From the NCBI GenBank assembly GCA_943192975.1, contig CALPCJ010000001.1, forward strand, positions 350,457 through 414,456: a DNA stretch of 64,000 nucleotides, given 5' to 3'. The translations under genes and the position numbers were made by a program. Of this stretch, positions 17,057 to 25,836 are shown one piece after another. The notes under the pieces were generated by a model. It worked only from the letters and a program-made list of their open reading frames with translations, ran no database searches and was not told where the DNA came from. The stretch comes from Senimuribacter intestinalis. GTDB lineage: Bacteria > Bacillota > Clostridia > Peptostreptococcales > Anaerovoracaceae. Every line of letters begins with the position of its first letter. Position 1 is the first letter of the stretch.

Positions 17057-17156
17057 ATATGGCTCTGCCCTCCCTCATAATAACATTGCACAGTTTCTCT
17101 GAAAGCACATCATTCAAGAATATTTTATACTGATTTCCTATGAAAGACAACCCAAT
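17043..17156 (-). pseudogene. C-terminal stub of the MNT nucleotidyltransferase partner
   Basis: Upstream of the HEPN start, a frame ending in TGA at 17043 encodes FLNDVLSEKLCNVIMREGRA and then IYEKV. The end REGxxIYEK is typical of HI0073/MntA-type minimal nucleotidyltransferases. A stop codon interrupts the frame upstream (~17157), and no GSxxRG...D catalytic motif exists before the TetR gene. It overlaps the HEPN gene by 14 bases, as expected of a once-coupled pair. Confidence 0.65.
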
Positions 17157-17237
17157 TCAGACTTTTTCTCCTTGCACCCATATTCAAAATATGATAAAAC
17201 AAAAACATGAAAAACTTATAAAGTGAAGGAGTGCCCC

Positions 17238-17849
17238 ATGCCAAAAAAACTTTTTTTCAAGCTGCCTGCGGAAAAACAGCAGAAGATTTTAAACGCTGCA
17301 GCAGAGGAATTCATCGAATATAAGGAGAACTACAAAAAAAGCAGCGTCAACCGAATCACCGAAAAAGCGGATATCGCTATCGGCAGCATTTACAAGTATT
17401 TCTATGATAAGAATGATTTATTTATGTATCTGTTTGAACAGCACCGAAAAAGACCTACCTTTCTCCCCGATTCTGAAACGTTTTATGCGTATTCCACCAA
17501 ACAAATCAGTATGGGTGATAGTTTCACTCCTACCGGTCAAATTCTCCTTGATATTGTAAATATTACGCCGGCACTTTTTCACGATTTAGTGTTTGAAAGT
17601 AGAAGGGATGATAAATATTTAAATTTGCTGTACACCTACATACAAAGTGACCAGGCAAAAGGCTATCTGAGAGAATCCTTTGACGATGACATAATCACCT
17701 ATTTGTATTCCTCACTGGAATATATCGCGTATCAGTATCGCCAGAATAAAGGCTTAGATGAATCCGCCGAAAGAGAAATTTTCAAAAAAATGGCTGATGT
17801 ATTTTTCTTTGGCTTGTATAAAGATGGAATTGAAGACGAAATCCGTTAA
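17238..17849 (+). CDS. TetR-family transcriptional regulator
   Basis: A 203-residue TetR-like regulator. The N-terminal HTH (~10-55) reads LPAEKQQKILNAAAEEF, SVNRITEKADIAIGSIYKYF and DKNDLFMYLF; the C-terminal helical ligand domain is unassigned. ATG 17238 is chosen because AAGGAG lies seven bases upstream; the earlier in-frame GTG at 17223 lies before that site. It converges on the MATE gene with 14 bp between stops, so it is not the obvious MATE regulator. Confidence 0.88.
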   Translation: MPKKLFFKLPAEKQQKILNAAAEEFIEYKENYKKSSVNRITEKADIAIGSIYKYFYDKNDLFMYLFEQHRKRPTFLPDSETFYAYSTKQISMGDSFTPTGQILLDIVNITPALFHDLVFESRRDDKYLNLLYTYIQSDQAKGYLRESFDDDIITYLYSSLEYIAYQYRQNKGLDESAEREIFKKMADVFFFGLYKDGIEDEIR

Positions 17850-17863
17850 GTAAATACTCCACT

Positions 17864-19168
17864 TTATATGCGAATCTCCTGCCATTTGCCGCAGCGAAAT
17901 CTTATAAACAGCAGCAGTCCACGCACCACCAAATCCGCCGCATATGCAAGCCATACGCCGGAAAGACCCATGTCAAAAGACACTGCCAGCACATAGCCAA
18001 GACCGATGCGCAGTATCCAGATGCCAAGAAAGGTAGCATACATAGGGAATTTTGTATCTCCTGCCCCCTGCAATGCCCCGGTCAGCACCTGAACTAAAGC
18101 GGCAAAGGGCTGAAACCATGCGATAATTCTAAGCACATCTGTTACCATCTCCTGTACTGCCTGTGTTTTCGTAAAAAGCAAAGCCAGCTGCGGCGCAAAC
18201 AAGTAGAACATTGCGCCTATAACCACCATAGTGCATGCGGACATCCAGTACGTTACTCTGACCTGTTCCTTTGCCCTGTCGATATTCTTTTCCCCCAAAG
18301 AAACACCTGTAATCGTGCAGATAGCAAGACCAAATCCCATCGCAGGAATATACGCGTAACTTTCAATCGTGCCCGCTATATTGTGCGCCACATAAGAAGC
18401 CGTTCCAATAGACAGAATCATACCACTGTAAACCAGCTGCCCTACGCGCATGATAAGCTTCTCCAGCCCCGCCGGAACACCGATTTTCAGTAAAACACCA
18501 AATTCCCTGCAACACAGCTTCAAAGGATACTGCCAAAGCCTGTACTGTTTCTTTTTCCACAGGCACAGAAAAAGTATAATCATCCCTGCGCCCCTTGCTA
18601 TCGTAGTCGCAAGTCCCAGTCCAAAGATTCCCAGACCTGCCTTGATAAACAGAACATCTAACAAAATATTGATAAGATTAGATGCGCCAGTTACATACAT
18701 GGGCGTTTTCGTATCCTCCATCGCACGCAGACAGCTGGACAAAATCAATTGCAGACAAAGAAGCACGCCTGGCACAGCCACAATGAGAAAATACGGCATT
18801 GCGCAATCCAGCACTACCCCCTCTGCGCCGGTAAGTGTTAGAATCTCTTTGCCAAAAACAAGACAAACACCGCCTGTACTAATGCCCAAAACCAGCCCTG
18901 TACAAAGAGCATGCACGATGGCAGAAGCCACTTTCTCAAATTCCTTTTCCCCGTAGCGCCGCGCAATCACCGCTGTGCTGCCGATACTGACCGCCGTAAA
19001 AAAAGAAATGAAAATATTCATAATCAAGTTTGTCACACTGATACCCGCAATGGCAGCATCCGCCAGCTTTCCCGCAAAAAAAGCATCTACCGTACCAAGA
19101 AGCGTCTGTAGGATATTTTCAAGGATAATGGGAAGCGCCAGGTAAAAAATACTGCGTTTCATTGACAA
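17864..19168 (-). CDS. MATE-family multidrug efflux transporter
   Basis: A 434-residue, roughly 12-helix Na+/H+-coupled multidrug exporter of the MATE family (YLALPIILENILQTLLGTVD, ISVTNLIMNIFISFF, ALQGAGDTKFPMYATFLGIW). It can start at TTG 19168, five bases after GGAGG, or at ATG 19162. The divergent TetR gene at 19342 and a palindromic operator between them point to local repression relieved by a transported compound. Confidence 0.92.
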   Translation of the reverse strand: MSMKRSIFYLALPIILENILQTLLGTVDAFFAGKLADAAIAGISVTNLIMNIFISFFTAVSIGSTAVIARRYGEKEFEKVASAIVHALCTGLVLGISTGGVCLVFGKEILTLTGAEGVVLDCAMPYFLIVAVPGVLLCLQLILSSCLRAMEDTKTPMYVTGASNLINILLDVLFIKAGLGIFGLGLATTIARGAGMIILFLCLWKKKQYRLWQYPLKLCCREFGVLLKIGVPAGLEKLIMRVGQLVYSGMILSIGTASYVAHNIAGTIESYAYIPAMGFGLAICTITGVSLGEKNIDRAKEQVRVTYWMSACTMVVIGAMFYLFAPQLALLFTKTQAVQEMVTDVLRIIAWFQPFAALVQVLTGALQGAGDTKFPMYATFLGIWILRIGLGYVLAVSFDMGLSGVWLAYAADLVVRGLLLFIRFRCGKWQEIRI

Positions 19169-19276
19169 GCCTGCCTCCTTCTGTTAACATATTTTTTGTA
19201 AGTTACAGAACAATTTGTTTTATAATTTTATTATATTCTTGCCTAAGCCAAACGCAAGCATCAAACCTGCCAAGTT

Positions 19277-19313
19277 GTACCGTATCGAACAGTTGTCTGA
19301 AATTGTACGGTAC
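19277..19313. promoter_or_regulatory. Candidate TetR operator between MATE and TetR genes
   Basis: GTACCGTA (19277-19284) and TACGGTAC (19306-19313) are exact reverse complements about 29 bp apart centre to centre. The right copy is itself palindromic (GTACGGTAC). They lie in the 173-bp gap between divergent genes. Confidence 0.6.
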
Positions 19314-19341
19314 CACAAGTTTCAGAGAGGAAATCCTAGCC

Positions 19342-19914
19342 ATGGACAGAAGACAACAAAAAACCAGAGCCGCTATTTTCGATGCTCTGGCACAACTTCT
19401 AACAGAAAAACAATTTCATCAGATCACAGTACAGGAAATTATTGACAAAGCCAATGTAGGTCGCAGCACCTTTTACGCGCACTTTGAGACCAAAGACCAT
19501 CTCCTAAAAGAGCTTTGCACAGATTTGTTTTCTCACGTATTTTCTGACCACCTGGCATCTGAGAAAACCCATGACTTTTCCGCATCTTCAGGCAGCGCCG
19601 CAGAACTTGTCACCCATCTCCTATACCATCTGCGTGACGACAAGCGCAATATCATGGGTATCCTCTCCTGCGAAAGCGGCGAGTTGTTTCTCCGCTATTT
19701 CAGAGAATATCTGTACCGTTTTTTCGAGGAAACACTGCTCCCGGAGCTTGAAACAAAGAAAGAAACCCTGCGGCAAATGCCGCAAGGTTTGCTGATTCAT
19801 CATCTTTCCTGCAGTTTTATCGGTATGGTGCAGTGGTGGCTTCGCCAAGGTCTTGTACAAACGCCAGAAGAAATAGCCTTCTGGTTTCTGGCTGTACTGC
19901 CTGCAAGGTTCTGA
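19342..19914 (+). CDS. TetR-family regulator (AcrR-like), probable MATE repressor
   Basis: A 190-residue TetR protein with HTH DRRQQKTRAAIFDALAQLL and ITVQEIIDKANVGRSTFYAHF followed by KDHLLKEL. The second half resembles the TetR_C_8 type (dihydroxyacetone-kinase-regulator-like). ATG 19342 is preferred, with AGAGAGG ahead of it; an in-frame extension upstream would run through the operator. Probable repressor of the MATE gene and of itself (inference). Confidence 0.88.
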   Translation: MDRRQQKTRAAIFDALAQLLTEKQFHQITVQEIIDKANVGRSTFYAHFETKDHLLKELCTDLFSHVFSDHLASEKTHDFSASSGSAAELVTHLLYHLRDDKRNIMGILSCESGELFLRYFREYLYRFFEETLLPELETKKETLRQMPQGLLIHHLSCSFIGMVQWWLRQGLVQTPEEIAFWFLAVLPARF

Positions 19915-19983
19915 CAATTTAACAATCATAGCCACCATTTCTGTTCTCTCTTTCGTGCAGTCCGCCCCTTCAGTGGATTTTGG

Positions 19984-20014
19984 AAAGAAAAATGGGCGGA
20001 TTTAAGACCGCCCA
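19984..20014 (-). terminator. Terminator at the end of the fatty acid synthesis cluster
   Basis: Read leftward: GGGCGG-TCTTAAAT-CCGCCC then ATTTTT. It lies about 20 bp beyond the stop of the MarR gene. Confidence 0.82.
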
Positions 20015-20032
20015 CTCTAAAATATCTCAATA

Positions 20033-20476
20033 TTATTCCTGTATCTTCACTTCCGGCATCAGTTCATCATCAATGATTCCCAGAATATCCTCCAGTTCCG
20101 CAACCTGCTCCGGCGAAAAACGCTGCCGAATGCGTTTCATCACCGTACCGATATAATCATATGTCACACCGTAGGTCTGCATATACTTGTCGGTGACTTC
20201 CAGATAGTACTCCCGCTTATCCTGCTCACTTCTCACTTTGTTGACATAGCCCTTTTTCACCAGGCTGCCTACTTTGTAAGCGGCATTGGGTGGCGACAGC
20301 TGGGCAAAAGACGCAAACTCGTTGATGGTCGGTCTTCCCATGGCGTAAATCAGTTCCACACACAGCACCTCCATGGCAGAAAGCGCATCCTCCACCTTAA
20401 TGTCCTGATTGAACACCTTGGAATAGAGGCTCATCTTAAATTTTGTATAGATATCAGAAAAATTTTTCTCAAGCAT
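20033..20476 (-). CDS. fabT: MarR-family regulator of fatty acid synthesis (FabT-like)
   Basis: A 147-residue winged-helix MarR protein (DALSAMEVLCVELIYAMG, FASFAQLSPPNAAYKVGSLVKKGYVNKV, QDKREYYLEVTDKY). As the last gene of the fab cluster it most likely represses the cluster in response to acyl-ACP, as FabT does in Lactobacillales; the function is inferred from position. Candidate binding sites are the TTTTAATTAAAA palindromes ahead of acpP (30486-30526). There is a 78-bp gap to fabZ. Confidence 0.8.
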   Translation of the reverse strand: MLEKNFSDIYTKFKMSLYSKVFNQDIKVEDALSAMEVLCVELIYAMGRPTINEFASFAQLSPPNAAYKVGSLVKKGYVNKVRSEQDKREYYLEVTDKYMQTYGVTYDYIGTVMKRIRQRFSPEQVAELEDILGIIDDELMPEVKIQE

Positions 20477-20554
20477 CTCGCATTCATTCCTTCTTATGGC
20501 TATGCTGATATTTTAACAAATTCTTTGCATAAATGCAATGTTTATCTCCTTGCT

Positions 20555-20983
20555 TTACTGCGTAATCACAAAGGACAGCTCGCCCTGCGCTGCGATTTCT
20601 CCATCTACTTTTGCAACGGCCTTACCATAACCGATGGGTCCTCGCCGTTCTGTCAACTCACAGTAAAGTGTAAGCACATCTCCCGGAACCACCTGTCTTT
20701 TGAACCGGCAATTCTTAATACCTCCAAATACTACCAGTTTTCCCCGATTTTCCGCTTCTGACAAAATTGCCACTGCGCCGGTCTGTGCCAGTGCTTCCAT
20801 AATCAAAACCCCCGGTATGATCGGTCTTCCCGGAAAATGTCCCTGAAAAAACGGCTCGTTTGCAGTCACACATTTCACTGCTTCAGCCCATTTTCCCTGC
20901 TCCATGTCGGTAACCCGATCGATGAGCAAAAATGGATATCTGTGTGGTAGTATTTCCTGAATTTGTCTGATGTCCAGTTCCAT
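20555..20983 (-). CDS. fabZ: 3-hydroxyacyl-ACP dehydratase FabZ
   Basis: A 142-residue hot-dog-fold dehydratase that removes water from 3-hydroxyacyl-ACP in the elongation cycle. Catalytic His lies in LPHRYPFLLIDRV, and FQGHFPGRPIIPGVLIMEAL carries the second catalytic region. Length is normal. The start codon overlaps the fabF stop (TAATG), so the genes are translationally coupled. Confidence 0.96.
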   Translation of the reverse strand: MELDIRQIQEILPHRYPFLLIDRVTDMEQGKWAEAVKCVTANEPFFQGHFPGRPIIPGVLIMEALAQTGAVAILSEAENRGKLVVFGGIKNCRFKRQVVPGDVLTLYCELTERRGPIGYGKAVAKVDGEIAAQGELSFVITQ

Positions 20984-22218
20984 TATTTTATCCTCCGAAA
21001 CAGAATTGATCCATTGTGTCCGCCAAAACCCAAAGAGTTGGACATAGCATAGTCACCCGCCATATCATTTCCAATATTTGCCACGATGTCCAGATCACAT
21101 GCTTCATCAGGCACCTGATAGCCGACAGTCGGCGGTGCAAATTGATCTCGAAGTGCCGATACTGTCAAAATCGCTTCCACTGCACCAGATGCACCCAGCA
21201 GGTGACCTGTCATGGATTTCGTAGAGGACATCTTTACCTTGTACGCTGCATCACCAAAGGCAGATTTTACCGCAAGAGTCTCACATTTGTCGTTCATCGG
21301 TGTTGATGTGCCATGGGCATTAATATATACTACCTGCTCCGGCGTAATACCTCCATCTGCCATAGCTGCTTTCATGCAAGCTGCAGCGCCGCTGCCGTCT
21401 TCCAAAGGTGCTGTCATATGATGGGCGTCACAGCTTACGCCATAACCTGCAATCTCGCAGAGAATTTCTGCGCCCCTTGCTACTGCATGCTCATACTCTT
21501 CCAAAAGAAGAACGCCAGCACCCTCTCCCATAACAAAACCATCTCTTTCTTTATCAAAAGGAATGGAAGCGCGCTTCGGATCACAGGATTCAGACAGCGC
21601 TTTCATCGAAGTAAAGCCGCCGATTCCCAGTTCGCTAATACAACTTTCACTGCCTCCAGTCAGGAAAACTTCAGCATATCCGTCTCGAATCTGCCTGAAT
21701 GCCTCTCCAATCGCATTAGTTGCAGACGCACAAGCTGTTACAACGCAAGTACAGCTTCCTGTAAATCCATGTTCGATGGCGACCATTCCTGCCGCCATAT
21801 TAGTGATTGCCATAGGCACAAAGAGAGGCGATACCTTGTCGAAGCCTCGCTTCATCCCTTTGTAGTGCTCCTCTTCAATAGTAGGAAGACCCCCGATACC
21901 GCTGGAGATATTGACCCCACAGCGAGATGGATTTTCCAGTTTCATATCCAATCCTGCCTGCTTCATGGCTGCCCTTGCAGCAACCAGCGCCAACTGCGTA
22001 AACCTTGCAGTGCGTCTTGCTGCCATCTTATCCATGTGATCAGTAATATCAAACCCCTTTAATTCCCCTGCTACCTTTACCTTGTGATTTTCGGTATCAA
22101 AGCCTTTGATAAAGTCTATGCCACATGTGCCTTTTCTAGCATTTGCCCACATTTCCTCTACTGTATTTCCGATGGGAGATACGGCTCCCATTCCAGTGAT
22201 TACAACTCTTCTCTTCAT
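20983..22218 (-). CDS. fabF: 3-oxoacyl-ACP synthase II (FabF)
   Basis: A 411-residue condensing enzyme that elongates acyl-ACP with malonyl-ACP. The Cys-His-His triad is visible: VTACASATNAIGEA, NAHGTSTPMNDKCE and MTGHLLGASGAVEA. ATG 22218 with AAAGGAG five bases upstream is preferred over an in-frame start 30 bases earlier. It follows fabG by 13 bp. Confidence 0.96.
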   Translation of the reverse strand: MKRRVVITGMGAVSPIGNTVEEMWANARKGTCGIDFIKGFDTENHKVKVAGELKGFDITDHMDKMAARRTARFTQLALVAARAAMKQAGLDMKLENPSRCGVNISSGIGGLPTIEEEHYKGMKRGFDKVSPLFVPMAITNMAAGMVAIEHGFTGSCTCVVTACASATNAIGEAFRQIRDGYAEVFLTGGSESCISELGIGGFTSMKALSESCDPKRASIPFDKERDGFVMGEGAGVLLLEEYEHAVARGAEILCEIAGYGVSCDAHHMTAPLEDGSGAAACMKAAMADGGITPEQVVYINAHGTSTPMNDKCETLAVKSAFGDAAYKVKMSSTKSMTGHLLGASGAVEAILTVSALRDQFAPPTVGYQVPDEACDLDIVANIGNDMAGDYAMSNSLGFGGHNGSILFRRIK

Positions 22219-22231
22219 GGTCTCTCCTTTA

Positions 22232-22966
22232 TTAATACATGCCGCCATCTACTGCCAGCACTTGTCCGGTCACATAAGCAGCCTGTTCTGATGCGAAAAA
22301 GGCTGCTGCCTGCGCCACATCTTCCGGTTTTCCCATACGCCCTGCCGGAATTGCAGCGGCTGCCGATGCAATCGCTGCCTCCGTCATGGCCTTCGTCATA
22401 TCTGTTTCAATAAATCCCGGCGCGATAGCATTCACGGTAATATTCCTGCTCGCCACTTCCTTGGCAAAAGATTTTGTCATAGAGACAACGCCGCCTTTAC
22501 TTGCCGCATAGTTGACCTGACCGGCATTGCCCGAAACTCCTACTACACTGGACAGATTCACAATGCGCCCATAACGCTGTTTCATCATCTGGCGGCTCAC
22601 CGCTTTCATCATCAGAAAGCTGCCTCTAAGATTGGTTCTGATCACTGCGTCAAAATCTTCCTCGCTCATGCGCATGAGCAGATTGTCTCTGGTAATCCCA
22701 GCGTTATTCACTAAAATATCCACACTTCCAAAGGTCTTTATGGCAGTTTCTGCAATTCTCTCACAAGCTGCCCATTCTGCAACATCCCCCTGAACAAGAT
22801 CTGCCTGCACACCTAAATTTCTGCAGATTTCGGCAGTTTCCTCGGCTGCGCTGCTGTTTCCGGCATAATTGATAAGCAGGTTTGCACCCCTCTTTGCAAA
22901 TTCTACACAAATGGCTCTTCCAATGCCACGGCTCCCGCCGGTTACAATGGCTGTTCTATCTTTCAT
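22232..22966 (-). CDS. fabG: 3-oxoacyl-ACP reductase FabG
   Basis: A 244-residue short-chain dehydrogenase that reduces 3-oxoacyl-ACP with NADPH. It has the glycine-rich cofactor motif TGGSRGIGRAIC, NNAGITRDNLLMRM and the Ser-Tyr-Lys catalytic set in NLSSVVGVSGNAGQ and NYAASKGG. It sits 2 bp after fabD. Confidence 0.96.
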   Translation of the reverse strand: MKDRTAIVTGGSRGIGRAICVEFAKRGANLLINYAGNSSAAEETAEICRNLGVQADLVQGDVAEWAACERIAETAIKTFGSVDILVNNAGITRDNLLMRMSEEDFDAVIRTNLRGSFLMMKAVSRQMMKQRYGRIVNLSSVVGVSGNAGQVNYAASKGGVVSMTKSFAKEVASRNITVNAIAPGFIETDMTKAMTEAAIASAAAAIPAGRMGKPEDVAQAAAFFASEQAAYVTGQVLAVDGGMY

Positions 22967-22968
22967 GA

Positions 22969-23910
22969 TTATGCTGCGCCTCCCTTCAATTCTGTAATCA
23001 CTTTCTGCAGATCCTCAAAAGTTTCAATATTCATGGTCCTGATTCCCCGATCCGTCTTCTTTACAAAGCCGGACAGTGCTTTGCCAGGTCCGATTTCCAG
23101 AATCGTGTCTACGCCAGCTTTTGCCATGGCTTTAATAGAATCTTCAAAATATACGCTGTGAGAAACCTGTTTCACCAGCAGCTCGCCGATGGTCTCACTG
23201 GGTCTTTTCTCCCGTCCAACTGCATTAAAAAGTACAGGAAACTGCATTTCTCCAAAGGCTGTTTCTGCAAAAATTTCTTTGAGTACAAGCCCTGCCGGTT
23301 CCATAAATGCAGTATGAAACGGTCCGCTGACGGGAAGCGCCACACATCTTTTGGCGCCCTCTGCTGCTGCCAGCTCCGCAGCCGCTTCAACAGCCGCTTT
23401 CTCTCCTGCAATGACGATCTGTCCAGGACAGTTATAATTGGCAATCTGCACGCTGCCTTTGACCGAGGCCTTCTCGCAGCACTGTTCAAGAAGCTCTCTG
23501 TCAAGACCCAACACCGCTTTCATGGCACAGTCCACACCTTCTGCCGCCTTCGCCATGGCATTCGCCCGCTTTGACACAAGGGCAACAGCCGTCCTCGCAT
23601 CAAAGACGCCTGCGCTGTGCAGTGCCGAGTATTCGCCCAGCGAAAGCCCTGCCGCCATAGCCGGTTTTATGCCGATTTCCTCCAGCGCAGGCAGTAGTTC
23701 TGCCAGCACGCCCGCAGCAAAAGCAACCATGACAGGCTGGGTATTTCTCGTATCTGAAAGCTGCGCCAAAGGTCCTTCAAAAGCAATTTCCCTTTGCTCT
23801 TTTGGCAGAATATCGAAAAGCTCGTGAAATTTCTCTGACTCCTCATAAAAATCTTTGCCCATGCCTACAGATTGACTTCCCTGACCTGCAAATAAAATTC
23901 CTAACTTCAT
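22969..23910 (-). CDS. fabD: Malonyl-CoA:ACP transacylase FabD
   Basis: A 313-residue acyltransferase that moves malonyl from CoA to ACP. The active-site serine is in AAGLSLGEYSAL (GLSLG instead of the more common GHSLG), and the catalytic His is in SGPFHTAFMEP. ATG 23910 is preferred: GGAG precedes it and it overlaps the stop of the preceding gene as ATGA. Confidence 0.95.
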   Translation of the reverse strand: MKLGILFAGQGSQSVGMGKDFYEESEKFHELFDILPKEQREIAFEGPLAQLSDTRNTQPVMVAFAAGVLAELLPALEEIGIKPAMAAGLSLGEYSALHSAGVFDARTAVALVSKRANAMAKAAEGVDCAMKAVLGLDRELLEQCCEKASVKGSVQIANYNCPGQIVIAGEKAAVEAAAELAAAEGAKRCVALPVSGPFHTAFMEPAGLVLKEIFAETAFGEMQFPVLFNAVGREKRPSETIGELLVKQVSHSVYFEDSIKAMAKAGVDTILEIGPGKALSGFVKKTDRGIRTMNIETFEDLQKVITELKGGAA

Positions 23911-24938
23911 ATCTGACTCCATTCTGCTGCCAACTCTTCCATCAGCGCTTTTACCGTAGTCATCTCATTGATTCTGCCTACGTTGTCGCCACAGAAAAAC
24001 AGCCCTTCTTCATAATTTCCATAGTAACCTTTTATCAAAGCCTGATTGATGCAATAAGGCGTTTTTGCCGGATCACAACTGTGAATACATCTGATGCACT
24101 GCTTTGGCGCAAACCGCTCTCCTGCTGCAACTCGCTTCATCAGCGGTGTTTTAAGGCCTCTCCCCGGCATGCCTACAGGACTTTGCAGAATCATCACATC
24201 TTCTGCATTTGCACGTACAATTACATCTTTAAAGTCTCTGCTGGCATCGCATTCTTCGGTTGCGATAAAACGGGTAGCGATCTGCACCCCTGATGCACCC
24301 TGCGACTTCACTTCCTGCATATCGGTACGGTCAAAGACGCTGCCAGCTGCAAAGACCGGAATATCTCCAGCTTCGCAGATCACTTCACAAATCAGCTGCG
24401 GCAGCGGTTTTGCACTGCCAGCTGCTTCCTCTCTGGTAAATCCCAGATGACCTCCCGCTCTGCTTCCCTCTACCACAATAAAATCTGCTTTGCGATTATG
24501 CCGCTTTTGCCACATAGACAGAATCGTTTTCGCTGCACGACCGCCGGAAACGATAGGTGCAATCATCACATCAAATCCCTTTGTCAGTTCGGGAAGGGAC
24601 AAAGGAAGCCCCGCTCCGCTGATTACCGCATCAATTCCGCTTTTACATGCAGTCTTTACTAGGTCTGCAAATCCAGTAGTTGCTACCATAGCATTGACTG
24701 CGATGATACCTTTCCCTTTTGCAATTTGCCGAGCTTTTGCTATCTCCGCCTGCAGAGCCCTTCTGTTAGCCTTTTCCGGATTTTTCCAGAAATCAGCTTC
24801 ACGAAAGCCAATATTCACGGTGGAAATGACGCCCATACCACCGCAGGCTGCAACCGCTCCAGCAAGTCCTCCCATGGAGATACCAACGCCCATACCGCCT
24901 TGAATGATCGGTACTGCCAATCTATCTAATGTTTTCAT
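23907..24938 (-). CDS. Second FabK/nitronate monooxygenase-like flavoprotein
   Basis: A 343-residue FMN-dependent TIM-barrel protein of the nitronate monooxygenase/FabK superfamily (VPIIQGGMGVGISMGGLAGA, VISGAGLPLSLPEL, FIVVEGSRAGGHLGF). A cysteine-containing tail (CIRCIHSCDPAKTPYC) is not present in the neighbouring fabK product. It overlaps fabK by 17 bp and fabD by 4 bp, so it is a firm member of the operon. It may be an alternative enoyl-ACP reductase, an isomerase-like accessory enzyme or a nitronate oxidase; sequence alone does not decide. Confidence 0.8.
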   Translation of the reverse strand: MKTLDRLAVPIIQGGMGVGISMGGLAGAVAACGGMGVISTVNIGFREADFWKNPEKANRRALQAEIAKARQIAKGKGIIAVNAMVATTGFADLVKTACKSGIDAVISGAGLPLSLPELTKGFDVMIAPIVSGGRAAKTILSMWQKRHNRKADFIVVEGSRAGGHLGFTREEAAGSAKPLPQLICEVICEAGDIPVFAAGSVFDRTDMQEVKSQGASGVQIATRFIATEECDASRDFKDVIVRANAEDVMILQSPVGMPGRGLKTPLMKRVAAGERFAPKQCIRCIHSCDPAKTPYCINQALIKGYYGNYEEGLFFCGDNVGRINEMTTVKALMEELAAEWSQI

Positions 24939-25833
24939 ATTCTTTTACCATTTCTTCAAAAATTTGACGCAGCGGACGAATCTCTTTTACCATACCGCTG
25001 ACCTGACCTGCCATCAATGAACCGTTTTTTACATCGCCCTCCAGCACTGCTTTACGCAGGGATCCCAGTGTAAATTTCTCCAGTTCCATCTTGTCTGCAC
25101 CGCTCTGTTCCATCTTCAGATACTCTCTAGTCATAGGATTTTTCAGACAGCGCACCGGCGCACCTGCACTGCGTCCAGTAACGATAGTTGCATTATCGCC
25201 AGCCTTGACAATGGCTTCTTTATAGTTCTGATGAATGGGACACTCGCAGCTTGCCAGAAGACATGTGCCGACCTGCACGCCACAGGCTCCCAAAGTAAAT
25301 GCTGCTGCCATCTGCCTGCCGCCTGCAATGCCGCCTGCTGCAATGACCGGCACATCCACATTGTCACAAACCTGCGGCACCAGCGCCATAGTGGTCAGTT
25401 CTCCAATGTGACCACCGCTCTCGCATCCCTCTGCAATGACGCCGGAAACACCGATAGATTCCAACCTCTTTGCCAGCGCAACCGATGATACAACAGGAAA
25501 AACTTTAATTCCGGAAGTTTTCCATTCTTCCACATATTTTCCAGGGTTCCCTGCTCCCGTCGTCACCACAGAAATACATTCTTCAGTGACAATTTTCGCC
25601 ATTTTATCCGCCTCCGGATTCATCAGCATGATGTTGACACCAAAAGGTCTGTCAGTCATTTTTTTGCAAATTCTAATCTGCTCTCTAAGATTTTCAGCCG
25701 TCATGCCGCCGGCACCGATAATCCCAAGCGAGCCGGCATTGGAGACCGCAGCTGCAAATCCGCCGCTTGCAATATTAGCCATGCCGCCCTGGAAGATTGG
25801 AAATTCTATATTTAAAAGTTCATTAATTTTCAT
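24922..25833 (-). CDS. fabK: Enoyl-ACP reductase II (FabK)
   Basis: A 303-residue FMN enoyl-ACP reductase, the final reductive step of each elongation round. It begins NIEFPIFQGGMANIASGGFA and shows GVIAEGCESGGHIGEL and VIAAGGIAGGRQMAAAF with the FMN phosphate site. No fabI gene is seen in the cluster, so FabK is probably the main reductase. It starts 3 bp after fabH. Confidence 0.92.
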   Translation of the reverse strand: MKINELLNIEFPIFQGGMANIASGGFAAAVSNAGSLGIIGAGGMTAENLREQIRICKKMTDRPFGVNIMLMNPEADKMAKIVTEECISVVTTGAGNPGKYVEEWKTSGIKVFPVVSSVALAKRLESIGVSGVIAEGCESGGHIGELTTMALVPQVCDNVDVPVIAAGGIAGGRQMAAAFTLGACGVQVGTCLLASCECPIHQNYKEAIVKAGDNATIVTGRSAGAPVRCLKNPMTREYLKMEQSGADKMELEKFTLGSLRKAVLEGDVKNGSLMAGQVSGMVKEIRPLRQIFEEMVKEYENIR

Positions 25834-25836
25834 AGA

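Noticed and set aside
20524..20537. TTGCAT-AA-ATGCAA hairpin ahead of the MarR gene
   Set aside because: A six-base stem in A/T-rich sequence is easily expected by chance, and it does not resemble the palindromes at the fab promoter.
21313..22062. 249-codon + strand frame inside fabF
   Set aside because: It is a shadow of fabF, with no ribosome-binding site and no domain.
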